Shown here in pieces: positions 1-10,825 of a DNA stretch of 64,000 bases (position 1 is the stretch's first letter; each line of letters opens with the position of its first letter). The notes under the pieces were generated by a model. The model saw nothing but the letters and a program-made list of their open reading frames with translations. It had not been told where the DNA came from and searched no databases. The DNA is taken from the NCBI RefSeq assembly GCF_963678975.1, contig NC_089274.1:22715133-22779132 (forward strand), read 5' to 3'. Source of the DNA: Dysidea avara. Its lineage: Eukaryota > Porifera > Demospongiae > Dictyoceratida > Dysideidae. The position numbers and the translations under genes were made by a program.

Positions 1-1388
1 GGGGTTTGTGGCCAAGAAGGTTTGTTCTTGGTCTAGTGAAGTGCTTGCTTTGGCTGAGATTGCTACAAATCGTCCTCATGCGGCTTTTTGTGCTTTCACT
101 CATGGGATGATAGGCCGGTGGGTATACATCATGAAGACCATCCCCAATGTCGGGCCCCTGTTTCAGCCTCTAGAGGATGCCATCCGTTTGAAGCTGATCC
201 CTGCCCTCACTGGCCATGGTGCTTGTTCTGCCTTAGAGCGTGATGTGCTCTCTCTACTCTGCCGCCTAGGTGGCTTGGGTATTGTCAATCCTGTAGACAT
301 TGCTGATTCTCAGTTTACTGCATCTATCAAAATCACACACTCTCTGAGATCTTTGATTGTTGCTCAGAATCTACTAGCCCCTCTACTCGACGTTAGTTCT
401 ATCAAGGCTCAGATTCATCAGGATCGTCGCTCTACTTTGAGGGGGAGGGCTTCTACGATCAAATCTAATCTTTCGTCACAATCCCAAAGAGTTTTAGACC
501 TGAACAGGGAACCGGGTGCATCTGCCTGGCTGACAGCATTGCCTTTAGCAGAGCAGGGATTCCATATGATGAAGCAAGAATTTTGGGATGCCTTGCATCT
601 TAGATATGGCTGGAAGCTCCTGAACATACCCAGTCACTGTGTTTGTGGGGTCCCAATTTTCTGCAGATCATGCTATGATTTGCAGACATGGAGGCCTCAC
701 ATTTGTTCGCCACAATGCTTTGCGAAACATCACTGCAGAGTGGCTTTCCAAGACATGTCATGGTGTGGCCCTTGAGCCACCTTTACAGCCACTTACTGGG
801 GAGATCATTGCACCTAAGACTGCCAACCATCAGGATGAGGCTAGGGCAGACATACATGCTAGGGGATTCTGGGGGCAGCGGCAAAGTGCCTTTTTTGACG
901 TAAGGGTGTTTCATCCTAATGCACCGAGCTACTGCAACACCAGTGTCCCCTCTTTGTATCGACGTCACGAGGCACAGAAGAAACGTGAGTATGGTGACCG
1001 TGTCAGAGAGGTTGAGCAGGCCTCCTTCACTCCCCTTGTGTTTGCGACCACTGGAGGTATGGGAAGGGAGGCAATAGTTTTCTACCGTCGTTTGGCTGAC
1101 CATCTATCTCGCCGCGGCTCTACTAGTTACAGTCAGACTCTGGCTTTTATCCGATGCACATTGTCTTTTTCTCTACTTCAGTCAGCTACAATGTGCATAC
1201 GTGGAAGTAGGTCCATCTCGCATCGTTCCTCTGATGCCTCTCCTGAGATGGGCCGCATTGATGAGCACAGGGACTTTTAAACTTTTAGCAATCTGGTCCT
1301 TTTTATTCAGTTGTCCAGCACGTGCTTTCTTTGTGCTGGGGGTGGTAGGAAAGGGCAGTCCATCCAGCCCGGGAAAAAAAAAAGAAAC
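1..1388 (+). mobile_element. 3' end of R2/NeSL-type non-LTR retrotransposon
   Basis: The reading frame is open to the left window edge, so the element is 5'-partial. It holds the region C-terminal to the reverse transcriptase and then a restriction-like endonuclease. After the stop at 1278-1280 there is about 95 bp of 3' UTR ending in an A-rich run near 1374-1384, which I take as the 3' end of the copy. No target-site duplication can be checked because the 5' end is outside the window. The family is inferred from the endonuclease type; the exact clade (R2, NeSL, Hero, CRE) is not determined. Confidence 0.8.
2..1280 (+). pseudogene. RT C-terminal region plus restriction-like endonuclease, frameshifted
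   Basis: Two overlapping frames make up one protein. The first (to 775) has the typical post-RT block with PHAAFCAFTHG, a grW core, an IRLKLIPALTG motif and RLGGLGIVNP, followed by the start of a Cys/His finger (HCVCG). The second frame (from about 645 to 1280) carries the rest of the finger and the endonuclease. The acidic residues of the PD-(D/E)XK-like core are in ARADI and FFDVRV, separated by a GFWG loop. These proteins nick the DNA target for target-primed reverse transcription. A single extra base near 645-660 explains the frame change, so this copy is probably inactive unless it is a sequencing error. Confidence 0.8.
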
Positions 1389-2600
1389 CACCTCAGAGCA
1401 AAGTTCACCTGTGCAGAAGTTTAATACAGACTTCATTTCGCTTTTACTCCTTACGTAAAAGCTGCTTTTACCACTATACGATTGTGCTCACGTGGGTGCG
1501 TACGGACAAACATAGATAGGTAGATATGTAGATAGATAGGTACACACACACGTTCTTTACGAAAACAATTTCAGTAAACCGGGCGCGCGCCCACGTGCCT
1601 GGTTTAAAAACTTTGTAGCTTGAAGGGAACAATTTTTAATTTTTTCAATAGTAAGAGACGGAAGTAATACTATCACCAAGGGTTGGCTCACCATTTATTA
1701 ACAACATCCATGGTAGTCTCGCGGCGCCCGACACTAAAAAGAGGGTCTGGTGAAACTCTGTGCAAAAAAATGTGAGCTCTGGAATGTTTATTGGATGACG
1801 TTTTACGTGTTACCATAGATACTAGACTTATAATAGGGATTGGCAACGCACTACAAAATTATTATTTTCGTAAATTAATGCGCGTTTCGCTGTTTCGCTG
1901 GTGAAGTAAAAGATGGTGGAGCCTTTGAGTGACAGGCAGTCAGGCATTCGAGCAGACGTGCAGTGCACGTATTCTTCGTGCGTTAAAGCTGAAGCTATGG
2001 CTATATGAAGTACATTGGATGGGTAAGTTTTTTATTTGTGTTTTAGCGCCGAGGGTCCGCAACCAAGCGTAAATCTCATACGCTACGGTAAAAATCTAAG
2101 TATAAATCTTTGTAAATTTCAAATCTTCGAAAGAAAATTATCCGAAATCTTCCGTAAATTTACGTAAACGCATTGCACGTGATTAATCCGTCACAATCGC
2201 AGCCGCTTTCGAAGGTGTTACCGCGTGCTAGCTGCAGCTGCAAGTGTAAGATTGATAGAAGGTTTGTGCCTCATGTTTTAGTCGTTTTTGTAATTACACT
2301 CTCACTTCGTGCAGTTGTCTATGAAATGGAGAAGAAAGATTTATCTCAAGATTTATGCTCGACGAAACAAGTAGCAGCATCTTTATTTATTTATTTATTT
2401 AATGCTTTATGGTGAAAAGTGACACCAAAGGTCTGATGGTAACTTGCACCATCAGCCTGCCTAAGTACAAAATTATCTACAATTATACAATGTTATGTTG
2501 ATTAATTATAAATGTTTGAAGTTTGTGACTGGAGGTCTGGATTGATGACAGGTTCTGCAAGGACAAAGGAAGTGAAAGGTACAGTTGTTGCTCTCGTCAA
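1389..2600. other. Unassigned non-coding stretch
   Basis: I see no convincing gene. There is a short TAGA-like microsatellite at about 1510-1541. Degenerate AAATCTTTGTAAAT-type units occur around 2085-2165, like those at 9.96-10.11 kb. A TTTA run lies near 2383-2400. An open frame at 2173-2415 has no recognisable motif and is not annotated as a gene. Confidence 0.4.
1686..1905 (+). repeat. Dispersed repeat, shared in inverted form with 13.6-15.3 kb
   Basis: Two blocks here recur as reverse complement elsewhere. The block near 1800-1905 (containing TAGACTTATAATAGGGATTG) matches 13,600-13,685. The block near 1686-1767 (containing AGAGGGTCTGGTGAAACT) matches 15,232-15,308. In the second locus the two blocks are pushed apart by the 1.3-kb TIR element at 13,694-14,989. 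No coding potential or terminal repeats were recognised, so the class is unknown. Confidence 0.6.
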
Positions 2601-4457
2601 AATTCATTAGAAAGTGATTCCATAAGAATGATTCATCAAGCGAGACATCAAGTAAATGCATGAATTCAACAAGCCTGCTCTATCTTCTGGGGGTAAAGTT
2701 GTGGACAATCCGAGGGACAATTCGATAGAAGCAGCGAGGGATGGAGTAAATTGCAACATATCAGACAATTCAATGTATTTTAATGTCATTCAGCTACAGT
2801 ATGAAAATGTACTGTTTGTTCAATTAGAATTTTAAAAATAAAACTGATTCTACAAAAACCTGTTAATTTTAGCAACTTTTATATGCTCACCTGTATAGCA
2901 CATATATTCATATAGGGGGTGGGAGGGTGCGGAGGGGAGGGGTGGTGAGCCGCCCACGCACAAAAAGTGGTTGACAGTGAAAAACAGTCTATAAGTATCA
3001 TACAACTGTTTAAATATATACGTTCTTTGATATTGTATATGCATTAGTTTGCCAATGATAGTTATAAACGGCAAACAGAATGTAATGAAATGCCCGCCCA
3101 CGCCCAATTTGCGCCTTCGTTAAAATGGCCTTGCTCAAAGACGATTAAATGTCTGACATAGTTTTCTGTATAAATACTGTGGTTTGTTTATCTATCATGC
3201 TGTAATATTGTGCTGCTGTGTTATGCTATAATAATATTAATGCTTATATTATTTAATGATGTTTGTTTCTATTACTTTAGTGCACGGTGGGAGGTGGAAG
3301 CATCCATGATGACGATTGGGCAATGTGCAATTAAGGTGAGTGTATGCTCTATAAAAAGAAGCCCACGTAGCTGTGCAGGACTCATCTTCTGTACAGATCA
3401 GCTTCTGTATAGTCTTTCATTATTTTATTTTTCCCGAGGGATAGCCAACGCCCACGCAAAACACCGAAATGGTGTACCAGAGGGGTTGCCAACGCCCACG
3501 CAAAGCACCCAAATGGTGTTTACGAGACTCCCAATCTTTATGTATTTTTAAAAGCATTTAGTGAGATTGCTAACTAGCAACTACCTGTACAGTTGTTGAT
3601 CTACATCTTGTTCTAGTTATTCATGATCGATCATTGTCTACTTTGTTAAACTCACTTTCTCCATTATTTTAACATGATTTTGGATTTAGGATTTGGTTTC
3701 TAATATATTTGTGTATTTCTGATTGGATATCTCACATAGCATACAAGAGTCCCAAGGCATTGGCTACCCCTCGCTTTTTACCAAAAGCCAGCTCATCTCT
3801 AGTTGACAAAGATAGTCTGACTATCTAATTATGATATTACAATCTAAATTAAATTCTTGATCACAGATACACATTTCCCTTGTTGCTATATGTGGCGCAC
3901 CACAAAATTAACCAATGTAAACAACCATTACCATACCTTGTAGTGTTTTATTTTTATGTGAATATGTAGTGAAGTGTGTGTGTAGTGTGTGTGTGTGTGT
4001 GTGTAGTGTGTGTGTGTAGTGTGTGTGTGTGTAGTGTGTGTGTGTGGTGTGTAGTGTGTGTGTGTGTGTGCAGTGTGTGCGTGATAAAGATTTTTTTAAA
4101 TTCACCAATTTAAATGTGACTGTTTTTTTCCACAGGTTTATATGTTGGAGAACTGCAAACAGCTAACTTGAAATTTTTATAAGGACCATTTTAAAAAAAT
4201 ATTTATTTGATTACATGTACAAAATACAAAGATGTATCACGTGATCAAAAAAGTTATTAGCATGATGTACAAGGACTATTGACCATATGAATTAAACATT
4301 CAAGAACGAATGCTTCTCCATTGCAACTCGCCCACGCAATATAGCGCTCGCGTCACTAATAATCAGTGCTCAGCCGGGGTATGCGACTATTGGATTGAGA
4401 TGGTGATTTTTATAAAATTATTTGTACCGTGTAAAACGTTCGTCACGAACGGTATAG
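2600..4457. other. Unassigned stretch with recurrent GCCCACGCA motif
   Basis: No gene is supported. The motif GCCCACGC(A) occurs near 2952, 3095, 3448, 3492 and 4328. Two of these lie in a local direct repeat, AACGCCCACGCAAA-CACC, at about 3446-3516, each followed by an AAATGGTGT block. A GT-type microsatellite lies at 3966-4083. The small open frames here are repeat artefacts or lack motifs. Confidence 0.4.
3966..4083 (+). repeat. GT / GTGTAGTGTG microsatellite
   Basis: A run of TGTG units is interrupted at regular steps by AG, giving GTGTGTAGTG-type subrepeats. The open frame on the minus strand across it (Thr/His-rich) is purely a consequence of the repeat. Confidence 0.9.
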
Positions 4458-5074
4458 CTAACTGAAGTATTCAAGAAAGAATAGATCTAGCCTGGTATAA
4501 CCGGGATTCGTTAAAAAGTTCGCGCCTGGATTGTTGGAGTGAGCCAATATTTTCATTGCCAATGGTTCTATGTGTAATGTTAAACCCCCTACTTTGTACC
4601 ATGAAAAAGGCCGTATTAAGCTGTTACATTTTACGTGAAAGTAGATGTCATGCTGGCCATTCCTGCTAGAACCGGGGAAAGGTTTTAAAGTTATCTGACG
4701 CTCCATAACAGAACCTTGAAAACCTGCTTCCAGTGTAGACGCGTGTATCTTGTCAATAATTTTTTTTATTAAAAGTCGCTTAATTGTTGGATATGATGAA
4801 AGTGACCCCACGAGTAACACTGAGACACCAGGCTCAGCCGAGCTTGCAGCAACTTCCACGCTGATGTAGCGTTGTATTTAACGGATCGCAAAAATTCCCG
4901 AACTATTTCTGAGAGAGATCCAACAGTAGACGAAGATTTAAAGAGCGAGGTGATGAAGGGACAGAATTGAATTTCGAGGTTCACAAGAACGAGCCGCACA
5001 AGGAGCATCTGTGACCTCGTCTCAGACACAATCCCAAGTTCCCAACTACCATGACCTGCCCTTAGACCAGTCAA
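4458..5074 (-). CDS. Hypothetical open region, unrecognised
   Basis: Two overlapping minus-strand frames (5074-4769, then 4859-4458) give about 200 residues of non-repetitive composition, including an EIVREFLRSVKYNATSAWKL stretch and a VERQITLKPFPG-like stretch. Together they could be one protein with a frameshift or two exons. No domain, signal peptide or membrane segment is recognised, and no convincing splice pair was found. It lies between repeat-rich DNA and the DIRS-like element. This may be chance or a decayed gene. Confidence 0.2.
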
Positions 5075-5632
5075 ACTTAACTGAGGTATTATTTGAAATG
5101 ATAACTAAACTCTTGGTTAACTCTAATAGAACTAACCCTTGAGCGAAGCATTAACACAGAGCTCCATATAGAGGCAATAATTATATGATAAGGATGTTAC
5201 TTCCTTACCTACTTCACCTCATACTACGTAATTGTAGTTGATGACACAGGTGATACCAAATTTTCCAAGGAATTTTCTGAATTGTGGTTAGCTATAAGGG
5301 ATTCCATTGTACAATACAAACAAGCAAATAATTTCGAATGAACAGTGGCTTTGGGGTACACGTCTAAGTACTGTTCAGTTTCTTCTAAAGAAGCAGTTTC
5401 CAGATTTGAAAGGGCGCACTTTTGCATTGCGCGACTAAATGTTTTAATACCTGGAAGTATGCAAATTTTGCATGTAGCTAAATGGAAAACACTGGATAGC
5501 AGTATAATGGATCCAGGTTCTGATGTAACTATATATGATTCATTGCACTTTACATTGCACCAAAGCACAAAATCACTTCTAGTACAATTGATAAAAGCAC
5601 CAAAGAAACACATATTGTATTTCGGAGGTTCC

Positions 5633-5741
5633 GGATACAAGGTACAGTGTTAACTAGTGGTATTGCCCTCAATTCCTGTTACTCACAGCACTTCAAAGCT
5701 AAATCTATAAATAGAATCTCCCACTTCCAGTGGCGCTCTTT
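5633..5741 (+). repeat. Left inverted terminal repeat of DIRS-like element
   Basis: Begins GGATACAAGGTACAGTG and ends CAGTGGCGCTCTT. It is the reverse complement of 9066-9174 with very few differences. Confidence 0.9.
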
Positions 5742-5799
5742 TCTGTCGCTCACATTAGCACGTGTTGTTATTTTTCGTCTTCTTGCCGATTGACTTCTG

Positions 5800-6963
5800 A
5801 TGGATGATTCATCCCTTCGAGCCTTGTTCCAGAAGATTTCCTCTGATGATACGCTTCGCAGGTCTCTCCTAGAGGCGTTACAACCGACCCTTGAAGAGAC
5901 AACCGAGGATCCTGGTCGGACCATAGAAGCTGGAGGTGACACCTCTGCTAGCAACGTGCCCCAGCCAGATGGCAGGGACAGACCTGAAGATATCTCGCTG
6001 GTAGCCGATGTGCACCAGACGGGAAGAGATGCCTCGCTGGTAGCCGATGCGCGCCAGTTGAGAGGGATTGGCGAGCAGGGCGCCGATGAGCCCCTGTCAA
6101 CGTCCAATCCTCCTGGGAGCCGGAGTGACAATTCTGGGAGTAGTAGCTCCCACCCTCCAACATTCAATCCCGTCCTCTTCGACCCCAGCTCAGTCACCTC
6201 AGAGAGTGAGTACACATTTGATGCACATCAAATAATTACGGATTATTTGGAGAAACATTTTAGGGTGTCTCTCACAAAGGAGGTACGAAACCCCATGCAT
6301 AAAACACACCCGGTCCCACATACACCTGTAATGAAGGTGCCTAAAGTAGACCGTTTTATGCTCGATCATCTTAAACAAAATTATCCGAAGTCACGTGATG
6401 CAGAGCTGGGCACGATACAATCGGCACTGTTGTCTGCCACAGGCCCGCCCACGTGTCTATGGGCTGATATCATTGACAGTGAGTTACACACCAATGAAGA
6501 AGGGGTTGTGAATGTGCATGATGTTCTGGATATCGTGCAGCGAACTTTGGTATTATTGGGTAACGCCAATGAGCTGATATCCCAATCGAGACGCAGCAAC
6601 ATTCTGCGTTGTGTTGACGGCTCGCTAGAAAAGTATGCTTCTGAACCACGACCGAATAGTGGAGGGTTCCTATTCGGTGAAGGCTTCTGTGCACAGTTAA
6701 AAGGCAAGGTAGAGTCCGACACGACCCTTGCTCAGGTAGCCTCGCTGTCGAAGCGCTACCACCCGTATGGCGAGAGACCTCGTGACTCCCGTCGTTCTAC
6801 CCTAGGACGCAGTAAGCAGTTTTTTCGAAAGAGCCCTGCCGGAGGAGTTGGGCACCGGCAGGGCCAATCGTCCAAATTCCAGCACAGGAGAGGATCGGGC
6901 ACCTATCACCGCTCCCAAGCCCCGCCCATATTCAACAATTCGGCCAAGTCGGGAAAACCCTAG
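5800..6963 (+). CDS. Gag-like protein of DIRS-like element
   Basis: An intact 387-residue frame with ATG at 5800, about 60 bp downstream of the left terminal repeat. The N-terminal 130 residues are acidic and Ser/Gly/Asp-rich, with a short duplicated SLVAD-type unit near residues 66-85. The middle (about 150-290) is folded-looking and contains the helical LLGNANELISQSRR block typical of DIRS/Ngaro gag-like proteins. The C-terminus (about 310-387) is Arg/Ser/Gly-rich and basic, suiting nucleic-acid binding. There is no CCHC knuckle. It overlaps the following RT region only slightly in coordinates and in another frame. The role, particle assembly around element RNA, is inferred from family position. 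Confidence 0.75.
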   Translation: MDDSSLRALFQKISSDDTLRRSLLEALQPTLEETTEDPGRTIEAGGDTSASNVPQPDGRDRPEDISLVADVHQTGRDASLVADARQLRGIGEQGADEPLSTSNPPGSRSDNSGSSSSHPPTFNPVLFDPSSVTSESEYTFDAHQIITDYLEKHFRVSLTKEVRNPMHKTHPVPHTPVMKVPKVDRFMLDHLKQNYPKSRDAELGTIQSALLSATGPPTCLWADIIDSELHTNEEGVVNVHDVLDIVQRTLVLLGNANELISQSRRSNILRCVDGSLEKYASEPRPNSGGFLFGEGFCAQLKGKVESDTTLAQVASLSKRYHPYGERPRDSRRSTLGRSKQFFRKSPAGGVGHRQGQSSKFQHRRGSGTYHRSQAPPIFNNSAKSGKP

Positions 6964-6989
6964 TCAGTCTGTTCACACCTCACCCTTCC

Positions 6990-8740
6990 TTGTTAGACCT
7001 ACGGTTAGACTTCAGCCTTGTCACAAAACATGCGACAAAGCCAGTGGGAAGCAGAACTTCTCTATTCATGGCAAACTGGGCCAAGTTGACACAAGATCAA
7101 TGGATCCTCTCCACCATCCAGGGTTATCACCTCCCTCTGGTCAGCTGGCCCCACCGTTGGCTATCAAGCAGCAGACTGGACGACAGCAAACCCTCAGCCT
7201 TACAAACAGAGGTCCAGAAATTAATAGAAAAAGGGGCCGCAGTGCGAGTGCAGCCATCTCAGGTACATGTCTCCAGTCCCATGTTCATAGTCCCGAAAAG
7301 CGGCGGAGGCTGGAGGCCAATCATAGACTTGCGGTTCTTGAACACGTACCTGGAACCTCCGCATTTCAAGATGGAGGGGCTGTACATGCTACCTGTCATC
7401 CTGAAACAGGATTGGTTTATGGCAAAGATCGACCTCAAAGATGCCTACCTAACCATTCCAGTGGCAGCAGTACACCACCCCCTGCTATCCTTCCAGGTAC
7501 TAGCTGGAGAGTGGATACCATTTCAGTGGATACCATTTCAGTGCCTACCATTCGGGCTTTGCACCGCTCCCTTTGTATTTTCGAAGGTAACAAAGCCCCT
7601 TGTTCAGTTCTTACGTCAGCTGGGAATCTATCTAATCATTTATTTAGACGATCTACTAATAGCATCCCCAGGAAAGCCACAGCTATTAGAAGACCTCTCA
7701 ACAGTGTTTTGGCTGTTCACAGCTCTGGGGTTCCTGATCAACCTGCCCAAGAGTATAACCGAGCCAACCCAGAGTATCGAGTTCCTTGGTTTTGTAATAG
7801 ATTCAGCTCAGATGACAGTGACTCTTCCTCCCCACAAGGTGGAATCAATCCAAAAGGAGGCATCCCAGATTCTGACATTGGAGACTGTACAGATCAAGAC
7901 ATTGGCACACCTGATTGGAACTCTGGTAGCCACGAAGCCAGCAATACCACTAGCCCCGCTCCACTTCCGCAGTCTCCAGGATCTAAAGGTCCAGACTCTG
8001 CGGTGCCACAAGGCTTCCTACCACACCACTGTCCACTTGTCATAGGAAGCACAGAGAGATCTCCAGTGGTGGGCAACTCAGTTGCCCACTCATTGCTCCA
8101 ACAGTATTGTGAAGACAGAAGCCTCTGTAGTGATAGAATCAGATGCATCCAAATCAGGTTGGGGAGCCATATGCCAGGGAGTGAGCACCAGGGGCAAGTG
8201 GACTGCAGGGGAAGCAGCATCACATATCAATTATCTAGAGCTAACAGCAGCATTCCTGGCACTACAGTCTTTCACCAAAGATCTGAACAATGTGGGTGTG
8301 CTGATACGGATGGACAATCGGACAGCAATAGCTCAGCAATAGCTCAGATAAACAAGATGGGAGGTCCAACTCTGTCCCCACTATGTTGCCTGGCCTTAGA
8401 GATCTGGGAATGGTGCCAGGCCCGCAACATCACTCCACATGCAGAGTACTTACCTGGGGTGGACAATGTCAGTGCAGACTGGGAATCTCGCCACCACATG
8501 GACAGCAGCGATTGGCAACTTTTGCCATCTGTTTTTCAGTCACTGAACAGTCAGTTGGGTTCATTCAGTGTAGACCTATTTTCCAGCAGGACCAACGCTC
8601 AGTTACCACGGTATTACAGCTGGAAGTCGGACCCAGCAGCCATAGCAGTGGATGCCTTCTCAGTGCCATGGGCTCCAGAACAGCCATATCTTTTCCCACC
8701 ATTCAATTTGATTGGGAGAGCTCGAGGATGGATTGTATGA
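6990..8740 (+). pseudogene. DIRS-type reverse transcriptase / RNase H, broken
   Basis: The reverse transcriptase runs in one frame from about 6990 to 8045. It has SSPMFIVPKSGGGWRPIIDL, a KIDLKDAYL motif with the first catalytic Asp, LPFGLCTAPF, and the YLDD catalytic box at 7641-7652. An in-frame stop sits at 8043-8045. RNase H follows in the same frame (IESDASKSGWGA, the YLELTAAFLAL glutamate, RMDNRTA). After an 11-bp tandem duplication at about 8335 the frame shifts, and the remainder (EYLPGVDNVSAD through FPPFNLIGRARG) is read in another frame to 8740. The frame then stops at the internal complementary region. A 15-bp in-frame duplication (WIPFQ twice) lies at 7512-7541. The copy is not functional as it stands. 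Confidence 0.85.
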
Positions 8741-8766
8741 GGAGGTGAAGGATACAAGGTACAGTG
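8724..8766 (+). repeat. Internal complementary region of DIRS-like element
   Basis: Forty-three bases, starting GAGGATGGATTGTATGAGG, are the exact reverse complement of 9158-9200. In DIRS1 elements such a region is thought to template joining of the two ends during circle formation. It directly follows the last RNase H-linked codons, which marks where the 3' coding part is missing. Confidence 0.8.
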
Positions 8767-9065
8767 GGTTCCCACCCAAATACATGTATTTATCATGTTA
8801 CCCTCCCCTCTAGTCATGAGGAAGAAGAGGCAAATTACCAGTAAAGGAAAACACGATTAGCTGTCAACAACATTGTTAATGTGATTTATGTAGGTAGTAC
8901 TGATAACTAGCCATATAACATTTAGGTTCTGATCATGTGATTATATACATGTGTATGCTCATGTGTGGTATATGACATTTAGTTATCATAAATACAGCAG
9001 CAAGCTGAGTCTTGCTACCTGTGTAAATATGTATATAGTCAACAGTGCTACTTGTTCACTACATC

Positions 9066-9174
9066 AAAGAGCGCCACTGGAAGTGGGAGATTCTATTTAT
9101 AGATTTAGCTTTGAAGTGCTGTGAGTAACAGGAATTGAGGGCAATACCACTAGTTAGCACTGTACCTTGTATCC
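9066..9174 (-). repeat. Right inverted terminal repeat of DIRS-like element
   Basis: Reverse complement of 5633-5741. It is followed by a 26-bp extension (9175-9200) that pairs only with the internal complementary region, the usual unequal-ITR arrangement of DIRS elements. Confidence 0.9.
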
Positions 9175-9959
9175 TTCACCTCCTCATACAATCCATCCTC
9201 CCCTTACGGACCTTGTCCTCAGGGAATCTGTGAATTACAGTAAGATTTGCTAATACTAACAAGCAGGCTGGAGAAATGACTAGTGTGTTTGCTGCTGCAT
9301 ACTGTATAGCACTTGCTCATGGTGAAAACCCCAGCACTTTTGTGTATGAGCAAAAGGTTATGAGAAATCACTTACTAAGATGTTTGGAAGATGGTGTTGT
9401 CCAGCTGTTTCCTGTGATAAGACAGAGGAGAATTGGAGTTCCTAATACAATCACGATAAATGTATTTTGCAGCTAAGAAAGGAAAGAAGTGACATTGTAG
9501 TAACTATCAAAAGAGTTTGTAGCTTATTGTTTTTATTGATGTACTTTTCAAACTTTATTAATTTAATTGCAATTAAATATAAAACAATTAATAGAACATG
9601 TAGTATAAATTTTCACAGTACAAGGGGTAGTCATTACCCACAGTCTTGTAGAACCATTTGCAACTGGGATAAAGATTTTTGATCGGTGAAATTGATCACT
9701 TGATTTCATCCGAAAAGGTTGCTTGATGATTTAGCAAAGTCTTATAAATTCTCGTGTACATATTGGCTGGCTAAGGTGCTTGATTGTCCAATTTTAGGAC
9801 CTCTTGATCGCTTAATTTAGTGTAAATTCACCTTTTGATTGCTTGATTTAATTTTAATTGCAGCAAGAATCCCAGTCACAAATGTTCTACAAGATTATTT
9901 CTTACATATGAAATTATGTGATATAAACATGCAGCTTATAAGCCTGCATGTCAACAAAA

Positions 9960-10112
9960 CTCTTGAAAATCTTGATAAATCTGCAGAGTAAGTCTTTATA
10001 GATCTGAGTAAATCTTGACAAATCTGTAAAAATCAGTAAATCTGAAAATCTTTATAAATCTCTGTAAATCTTTATAAATCCCTGTAAATCTCAAGATTTA
10101 AAATCTTGTACG
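9960..10112 (+). repeat. Degenerate tandem repeat, TAAATCTTTATAAATC-type
   Basis: About ten imperfect units containing AAATCTTTATAAATCTC and TGTAAATC follow one another. A shorter similar cluster lies at about 2085-2165. Confidence 0.6.
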
Positions 10113-10750
10113 CGAATTTTACCCCGTTGCTGACCCCTCGTCTAGCGTGCTGTCATTTTGTTGTTTACTGTGGAGTTCAATGCTATTTACCGTTGTGTAG
10201 TTTTCTTGAAGTGACACAACATTCCTAAATGGTGTTAACATTTCCCACCCTTTTATTTTGACCTTGGAAGTGTTAAAATGGATCAAATTTTCTAACAATA
10301 GGGGCATTGTTTGAGGGAGAATGCTTATTTACAGGGCATTTCAGAGCGATATATGAACAAGTTTGTGTAGTTTTACTGAGCTTCGTGAACTATTTTCTGA
10401 AGAGTTTCCAAGGTTCAGTACAAATGTTAACTTTGGAGAATGTCACTCCATATCTAGTTTATGAATCCTTCCTGTTACTTTCATGTAGGCAGAGTTTAAA
10501 ATGAGCAACAGAAAATTTCACATGTATAGTCTTGGCATCAGAACTTTGATGAAAGGAGAGAAATTACAAGAAATTCAAGGTTGGAAGACCACCTAAGAAC
10601 CAGAGGGAAGAATATTACAGATAATGATCTAGTGTGTGCTCTTTAGCAATGGTCTCAAACTGGGTTTTTGGAATTACATTGATGCTATTGCTGAAAGCTT
10701 TGCTTTAATGTGTGTGTGCCTGCCTGCTATACTATTACCAAAAGCTTTGC

Positions 10751-10755
<5 letters not shown>

Positions 10756-10811
<56 letters not shown>

Positions 10812-10825
10812 CGTGCGTGCGTGTG
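10756..10825 (+). repeat. GT microsatellite with GTGC tail
   Basis: About 25 GT units pass into GTGC units at 10,806-10,822. A flanking AAAGCTTTGCTTTA block is duplicated at 10,694-10,708 and 10,741-10,754. The Cys/Val open frame across it is an artefact. Confidence 0.9.

Larger units (their letters stand above)
5633..9200 (+). mobile_element. DIRS-like retrotransposon lacking a tyrosine recombinase
   Basis: The element is bounded by 109-bp inverted terminal repeats (5633-5741 and 9066-9174). It contains a gag-like frame and then reverse transcriptase/RNase H in the DIRS order. A 43-bp internal complementary region at 8724-8766 pairs with 9158-9200, the outer edge of the right end, as in DIRS1-group elements. 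These elements normally also carry a tyrosine recombinase (often with a methyltransferase), which takes about 1 kb. Here only about 300 bp of non-coding DNA lies between RNase H and the right repeat. It is therefore an internally deleted or non-autonomous copy. Confidence 0.85.

Noticed and set aside
3908-4108. Minus-strand frame rich in Thr/His
   Set aside because: It is the translation of the GT microsatellite.
5224-5640. Minus-strand 138-residue frame next to the DIRS-like element
   Set aside because: Its start lies in the element's terminal repeat with a non-ATG first codon, and no motif or splice signal supports it.
6848-8340. Long open frame overlapping the DIRS RT
   Set aside because: Only its last part (after about 8343) is genuine RNase H-linked sequence; before that it is a shadow of the RT frame.
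9276-9682. Two short plus-strand frames after the DIRS-like element
   Set aside because: No start context, splice sites or motifs; likely chance in AT-rich DNA.
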